Source: Helicostylum pulchrum (lineage: Eukaryota > Mucoromycota > Mucoromycetes > Mucorales > Mucoraceae). From it: a DNA stretch of 10,541 bases. The DNA lies in contig JAIXMO010000158.1 in the NCBI GenBank assembly GCA_025677825.1, forward strand, positions 1 to 10,541. Reading direction: 5' to 3'. The notes under the pieces are model-generated. The model ran no database searches, had not been told where the DNA came from, and saw nothing but the letters and a program-made list of their open reading frames with translations. Shown here one piece after another: positions 7,784-10,541 of the stretch (the stretch's first letter is position 1; the number at the start of each line of letters is the position of its first letter). Both the position numbers and the translations under genes were made by a program.

Positions 7784-8125
7784 TGTAAAGAAAAGACTAG
7801 ATTGTTATCCGCTTAAGCCTAAAAATGTCGAAGAATTATGGCAGAGATTTGACTATGAATGGAACAGATTTACCAAGGATGATATGGATAATTATTACAA
7901 TAATTATCATAAAAGAATTGAAGCTGTTATCAATGCTAGAGGTGGATATACAACATATTGATTTCGTGACATTTCTCTTTTTTTTAATAAAATTTCATTT
8001 TTTTCTAATTCTGATCGAATCTCCGATTTAAACCCAAATAAGCTACAGGATATGATGCAGAATTTACATACGTATATTACTCTCAAATTTGGGCTTTCTA
8101 GCTTTATCCATTTAAAACATACGTT

Positions 8126-8162
8126 AAAAACAAGTTTTGTGGGTCAATTTATGTACCCACTG
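8126..8162 (-). repeat. Tc1 right terminal inverted repeat
   Basis: This is the reverse complement of the left repeat with one mismatch. It ends CCCACTG and is followed by the TA duplication (8163-8164). Between the transposase stop (7961) and this repeat lie about 165 bases of 3' untranslated sequence without other features. Confidence 0.95.
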
Positions 8163-8164
8163 TA

Positions 8165-8458
8165 TAACGCAAACTTTACGAACAGATCTTCTTCAGGTTT
8201 GTACTCATTAATTTTTGTCGGAAATAATGAAACAGAAACCTTAGCATAACCACTAGTATCATTGTAGGCATTGAGTTTTTGTACGCCTAAACGGAAACAT
8301 GAGTAAAAAAAAAAAGATCCTACATTATTACCTTTGACAACATTCACTTCATTTGCCTTCAAATGAAGAATAACATTCATTAGGTTGGTATCGTAAGTAC
8401 TGACACGGACAAACTGTCCATCATCCTTTATTGATACGGCGGCTTTTAGGTTCCCTCT
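8165..8458 (-). pseudogene. Unrecognised reading frame, upstream fragment (split by Tc1)
   Basis: This is the first half of the minus-strand frame that resumes at 5059. It is open from just after a TAA (8459-8461), with the first Met at 8378-8380 (MNVILHLKANEVNVVKGNN). Codons before that Met also read sensibly (KAAVSIKDDGQFVRVSTYDT), so the true start probably lies upstream, beyond an intron or a truncation. Joined with the second half it gives about 190 codons. No signal peptide, membrane segment or known motif was identified. It is an incomplete gene or fossil element of unknown function. Confidence 0.55.
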
Positions 8459-9050
8459 TTATGATATTTAAAGAATAAATATCAAAAATAAAAAATTAAA
8501 CAGAAAGATTATCAGACTTGAAAATGATTGTTTTTTATTTAATGGAAATTATGGGTCCTTATATATACTTTTCAGAATATAAATAAGACATTGAAGGAAC
8601 ATTAATTGATGGTGGGAAAAATAAGTGAGTTGATGGTGAGGAAAATAAGTGAATATAATGTGGGAAAATATGAATGAATAAGCTTTGAAGACAAAGTGCT
8701 TCTTGTATCACTTTTTAGAAGAATAACTGTTTGTAGATTATTGTACCACTTCAGTACAATGAACTGTTTGTAGGTTATTGTATCACTTGAAGAAATAAAC
8801 TGTTACACTATATTTCTTCATTAAATTTATATAGTCGATAAGAAGTATACAGATCCAAATACCAAATAGATAATATTATATTGTTATATAGCCTTTGTGT
8901 ATAAAGGTATATCTAAATTATATATCTGTATAGTACGTGAATACAACACTCTTTCTGTTACGATTAGCTTCGGCTTATTTTCAATTTCACCTTTTATAAT
9001 GAGCTTCATTGATTAAAAACTATAAAAATCGAAAGAGGAGGAACCAAATT
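8459..9050. other. AT-rich intergenic stretch with small tandem repeats, no gene seen
   Basis: No supportable coding frame or RNA gene is present. A 24-bp unit starting TTGATGGTGGGAAAAATAAG occurs about three times (8606-8629, 8630-8653 and a degenerate 8654-8677). A second family follows: AACTGTTTGTAGRTTATTGT units at 8725-8751 and 8762-8788 match at 25 of 27 bases, with a partial TTGTATCACTT copy at 8703-8713, giving a period near 37. The piece 8801-8947 starts TGTTACAC and ends ATACAACA, like a short LTR, but no flanking duplication is visible. Confidence 0.6.
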
Positions 9051-9051
9051 C

Positions 9052-9080
9052 ACGCGTTTTTTTTTTTAAAAAAGACGCGT
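9052..9080. repeat. ACGCGT inverted repeat with T/A-run arms
   Basis: ACGCGT followed by a T run faces an A run, a G, and a second ACGCGT. The arms can pair with one unpaired base. It lies at the edge of the repeat-rich block downstream of the 9459-10220 gene. Its role is unknown. Confidence 0.6.
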
Positions 9081-9098
9081 TGACTTTTAATTTTTAAT

Positions 9099-9116
9099 CT
9101 GCGATAGAAATCGCAG
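9099..9116. repeat. Short perfect hairpin CTGCGAT-AGAA-ATCGCAG
   Basis: A 7-bp perfect inverted repeat encloses a 4-base spacer. Its arm shares ATCGCAG with the dispersed repeat family that follows, so it may be a founding or rearranged copy. Confidence 0.7.
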
Positions 9117-9127
9117 CCTTATTCTTT

Positions 9128-9394
9128 ATATCGCCTCATAAATCGCAGCTATTAGTGAGCAGGCGTTGACTTTATTTCAATCGACTCATAAATCGCATGC
9201 ATTTTTTTCTACAAATCGACTCACAAATCGCAGCCATCCGCGAGCAGGCTTCTTTTTTTTGTATGTGAATATATCGACTCATAAATCGCAGCTATCAGTG
9301 AGATTATCGACTCGCAAATCGCAGCCATCCATGAGCAAGCTCATTCTTTTTTTTTATACCTGTTTTATCGACTCATAAATCACAGCTATCAGGC
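9128..9394. repeat. Interspersed repeat family with core ATCGACTCAYAAATCGCAG
   Basis: Six copies lie in the same orientation, starting near 9130, 9180, 9215, 9273, 9306 and 9367. The best copies extend over about 35 bases, adding GCYATCCRTGAGCARGC. The start-to-start spacing is irregular (about 50, 35, 58, 33 and 61), with T-rich spacers between copies. The block sits just 3' of the minus-strand gene at 9459. This is unlike a simple minisatellite, where period is constant. Clustered protein-binding sites or a decayed tandem array are both possible. Confidence 0.8.
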
Positions 9395-9436
9395 TGAAAA
9401 TCTATACCCTAAGCAAGAGGCAACAATGGCAAGATT

Positions 9437-9442
9437 TTTATT
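9437..9442 (-). terminator. Probable poly(A) signal of the 9459-10220 gene
   Basis: The minus strand reads AATAAA about 17 bases past the stop codon. Another AATAAA overlaps the stop itself (9458-9463). Either could direct 3' end formation. This is a motif-based call. Confidence 0.45.
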
Positions 9443-9458
9443 TTTAAAACGATCGGTT

Positions 9459-10220
9459 TTATTTACGGCGACGCGTTACACGTGTATCCGTAACTGGCGG
9501 AAGATCATCCTCATCCTCATCGGGAGGCGAAGGTTGTTTACGCTTACGGGTACGGGTACGTGGCGAGGTACTGGATTCAGCAGCAGGGGGAGGGGGCATA
9601 GGATCGGCGCGTTCTTTACCCTTACGCGATCTACGACGGGGAGGTTCAGGCGTAGTTGTAGCAGGTGGACCAAGCACTTCCTCTTCATCTATAATGTCAT
9701 CGCCTTCGGCATCCATCGCTTGTGCAGAAGGTGGTGGCGGCGGTCCGGTGGATGTTTGACCAGTTTGAAAATCGGTTGAAATTGAACCCACATTGGCGGG
9801 TCCAGTATACGTCGAGGGAGGTGGTCTTTGCATCGGGTGTACGGTCACACGATCGTACAGCAAAATATCACCGCCTGGACGTTCCAATACACGATGCACA
9901 GTTAACTCGGTCACTTCAATGGTGGCACGTGGTGAAATCGTGGGCGTATCCAAAGGATTAAACGTGCGACTTGCCGCATAATTTCCAGTGGCAGTAATCA
10001 CAAGACAATAGTTCTGATTGATGTCGGTAATGTCCATGCCTTCCGAATCCATAAACGTCAACACAGCAAGAGCATAAACCGCTCGTGGGATATGTAGTAT
10101 AACCGACGCACGAGGCCCATGGGCAATGATGACATACCGATCCAACACTGGCATTAAGCGTCTTGAAAAGATGACGGCATTGACCGCCGTCATGAGAAAG
10201 TCTGTGCCGAGTTCGTTCAT
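9459..10220 (-). CDS. Unrecognised 253-residue protein with disordered, charged, NLS-like tail
   Basis: The frame is intact and without introns, and its GC content is visibly higher than its surroundings. I chose Met 10218-10220 (MNELGTDF). The upstream in-frame Met at 10295 would place the start beside the TATA modules, and its extension is low-complexity Phe/Ser-rich. Residues about 1-135 look globular, with alternating hydrophobic beta-type stretches (YVIIAHG, ASVILHIPRAVYALAVLTF, YCLVITATG, ATIEVTELTVHRVLE). Residues about 135-253 are proline-rich and disordered, with an acidic patch (DEEE), basic clusters (RRRSRKGK, RTRKRK), a DEDEDD run and a terminal RRRK, which suggest a nuclear protein. 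No family was recognised. A small beta-barrel such as an OB-fold is conceivable from the strand pattern but unproven. Confidence 0.75.
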   Translation of the reverse strand: MNELGTDFLMTAVNAVIFSRRLMPVLDRYVIIAHGPRASVILHIPRAVYALAVLTFMDSEGMDITDINQNYCLVITATGNYAASRTFNPLDTPTISPRATIEVTELTVHRVLERPGGDILLYDRVTVHPMQRPPPSTYTGPANVGSISTDFQTGQTSTGPPPPPSAQAMDAEGDDIIDEEEVLGPPATTTPEPPRRRSRKGKERADPMPPPPAAESSTSPRTRTRKRKQPSPPDEDEDDLPPVTDTRVTRRRK

Positions 10221-10403
10221 AAAAAAAGAAAAAAAGACAAAGCGTGAAAGCGTGCTTTCAAACTTTATAACAAACGTTGAGAAGCGTACATTCAAACTTT
10301 ATATAAACTTGAAAACAACTTGATCCACCTCTCTTAAGAAGCCTTATATAAACTTGAACACAAGTTGATAGTTTTCCACCTCACTTTTTTTTTTCTCTCT
10401 TCA
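10221..10403. promoter_or_regulatory. Divergent promoter with duplicated TATA modules
   Basis: The interval separates two outward-facing genes. TTTATATAAA at 10298-10307 and TTATATAAA at 10344-10352 are TATA boxes readable on either strand. Two duplications are visible: 10299-10324 versus 10344-10369 (24 of 26 bases alike) and 10250-10269 versus 10284-10303 (18 of 20 alike). The copy at 10353-10368 also contains AACTTG-AACA-CAAGTT, a perfect inverted repeat. A pyrimidine-rich tract (10384-10402) precedes the plus-strand ATG at 10404. Shared regulation of the two genes is likely but inferred. Confidence 0.6.
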
Positions 10404-10541
10404 ATGCAAAGATATCCTCGGTTTAACCATACTTACACTGCGTGTTAACGCCAGCATTTTCAAAAATTCCATGATTTTCGTCACCAAATGCCCGACGGAG
10501 TTTGTGCCATTTGTATGCAAAAGCTGTATCCGGAAGGGCAA
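10404..10541 (+). CDS. Possible 5' end of a plus-strand gene running off the right edge
   Basis: ATG 10404 follows a TATA box and a pyrimidine tract, but its frame meets TAA at 10446-10448 after 14 codons. The same frame reopens and from ATG 10488 reads MPDGVCAICMQKLYPEG to the edge. The CAIC pair could open a zinc-binding domain. The alternative frame starting at ATG 10471 also reads plausibly (MIFVTKCPTEFVPFVCKSC, two Cys pairs). The start, an intron between the two ATGs, and the frame are all undecided. With so few residues I assign no family. Confidence 0.3.

Larger units (their letters stand above)
5428..7961 (+). pseudogene. Tc1/mariner transposase, inactivated and split by an insertion
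   Basis: The transposase cuts and pastes the element at TA sites. Coding parts are 5428-6276 and 7787-7961, about 340 codons if joined. Residues about 4-45 and 65-105 form two helix-turn-helix DNA-binding regions with the AGRPS linker between them. The catalytic part shows VVFSDETK (first Asp), QQDGATCH (second Asp), and SPDLNPIDHLW, where the third acidic residue is Asp instead of the usual Tc1 Glu. The C-terminus ends ARGGYTTY before TGA 7959-7961. Three lesions are present. The first is TAG at 5812-5814, where relatives usually have Trp before AKEHRDW. The second is a +1 shift at the seven-A run 5962-5968. The third is the CACTA-like insertion after 6276. This copy cannot make an active transposase. 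Confidence 0.93.
5062..8162 (+). mobile_element. Tc1/mariner DNA transposon, itself interrupted by a CACTA-like element
   Basis: The element is bounded by terminal inverted repeats beginning CAGTGG and flanked on both sides by TA (5060-5061 and 8163-8164), the Tc1/mariner signature. It is 3101 bp long here and 1591 bp without the nested insertion and its 3-bp duplication, a normal Tc1 size. It encodes one transposase on the plus strand, which is now disabled. It landed in a minus-strand reading frame at a palindromic TTATATAA site. Confidence 0.95.

Noticed and set aside
9128..9394. CRISPR array
   Set aside because: The repeats are degenerate, their spacing is irregular and the spacers are T-rich low-complexity sequence. 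No cas genes are present and the context is eukaryotic.
9426..9779. Plus-strand 117-codon frame opposite the 9459-10220 gene
   Set aside because: It is an antisense shadow of the minus-strand gene's low-complexity, Arg-rich tail. The minus-strand reading has a longer, better organised protein and a suitable promoter and poly(A) signal.
10221..10295. N-terminal extension of the minus-strand gene to Met 10295
   Set aside because: The start would fall directly beside the TATA module at 10298-10307, leaving no room for a leader. Met 10220 lies about 45-80 bases downstream of TATA-like sites and begins the globular part.

Overview
The window looks like an AT-rich eukaryotic genome segment that is dense in transposons. 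The best guess is an early-diverging fungus of the Mucoromycota type. That guess rests on the element mix, the compact TATA-bearing promoters, and the absence of obvious introns in the readable genes. It is an inference, not something the sequence proves. No bacterial operon, CRISPR array, rRNA or tRNA gene was seen.

Left half (1-4786, minus strand): the 5' part of a Ty3/gypsy LTR retrotransposon. One uninterrupted reading frame runs from an ATG at 4062 to the left edge (1354 codons, no stop). It carries gag, a CCHC knuckle, aspartic protease, reverse transcriptase, RNase H and most of a DD35E integrase. Behind it lie an untranslated leader and a 603-bp LTR (4184-4786). The LTR's U3 contains a minisatellite, a TATA box and a poly(A) signal. 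A 13-bp perfect inverted repeat straddles the LTR/leader junction.

Middle (4787-8458): a nest of insertions inside an unrecognised minus-strand reading frame. The retrotransposon LTR cuts that frame at 4786/4787. A Tc1/mariner element (5062-8162, TA target duplication, 37-bp inverted repeats) splits it again. The Tc1 transposase gene is dead: it has an in-frame TAG and a +1 frameshift. It is further split by a 1507-bp CACTA-like non-autonomous element (6277-7783) with 23-bp termini, TGT duplication and dense subterminal repeats at both ends. Removing each DNA element plus one duplication copy restores the surrounding reading frame exactly. This fixes the order: unknown ORF first, then Tc1, then CACTA-like element. 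The retrotransposon's place in that order is not fixed.

Right part (8459-10541): an AT-rich gene-free stretch with small tandem repeats (24 bp and about 37 bp), then two hairpins and a dispersed repeat family with an ATCGACTCAYAAATCGCAG core (9099-9394). After that comes an intact minus-strand gene of higher GC content (9459-10220) for an unrecognised 253-residue protein with a disordered, charged, NLS-like tail. A roughly 180-bp divergent promoter with duplicated TATA modules separates it from a probable plus-strand gene that runs off the right edge.

The left and middle regions are best read as a record of successive transposition. The right end is probably ordinary host sequence.
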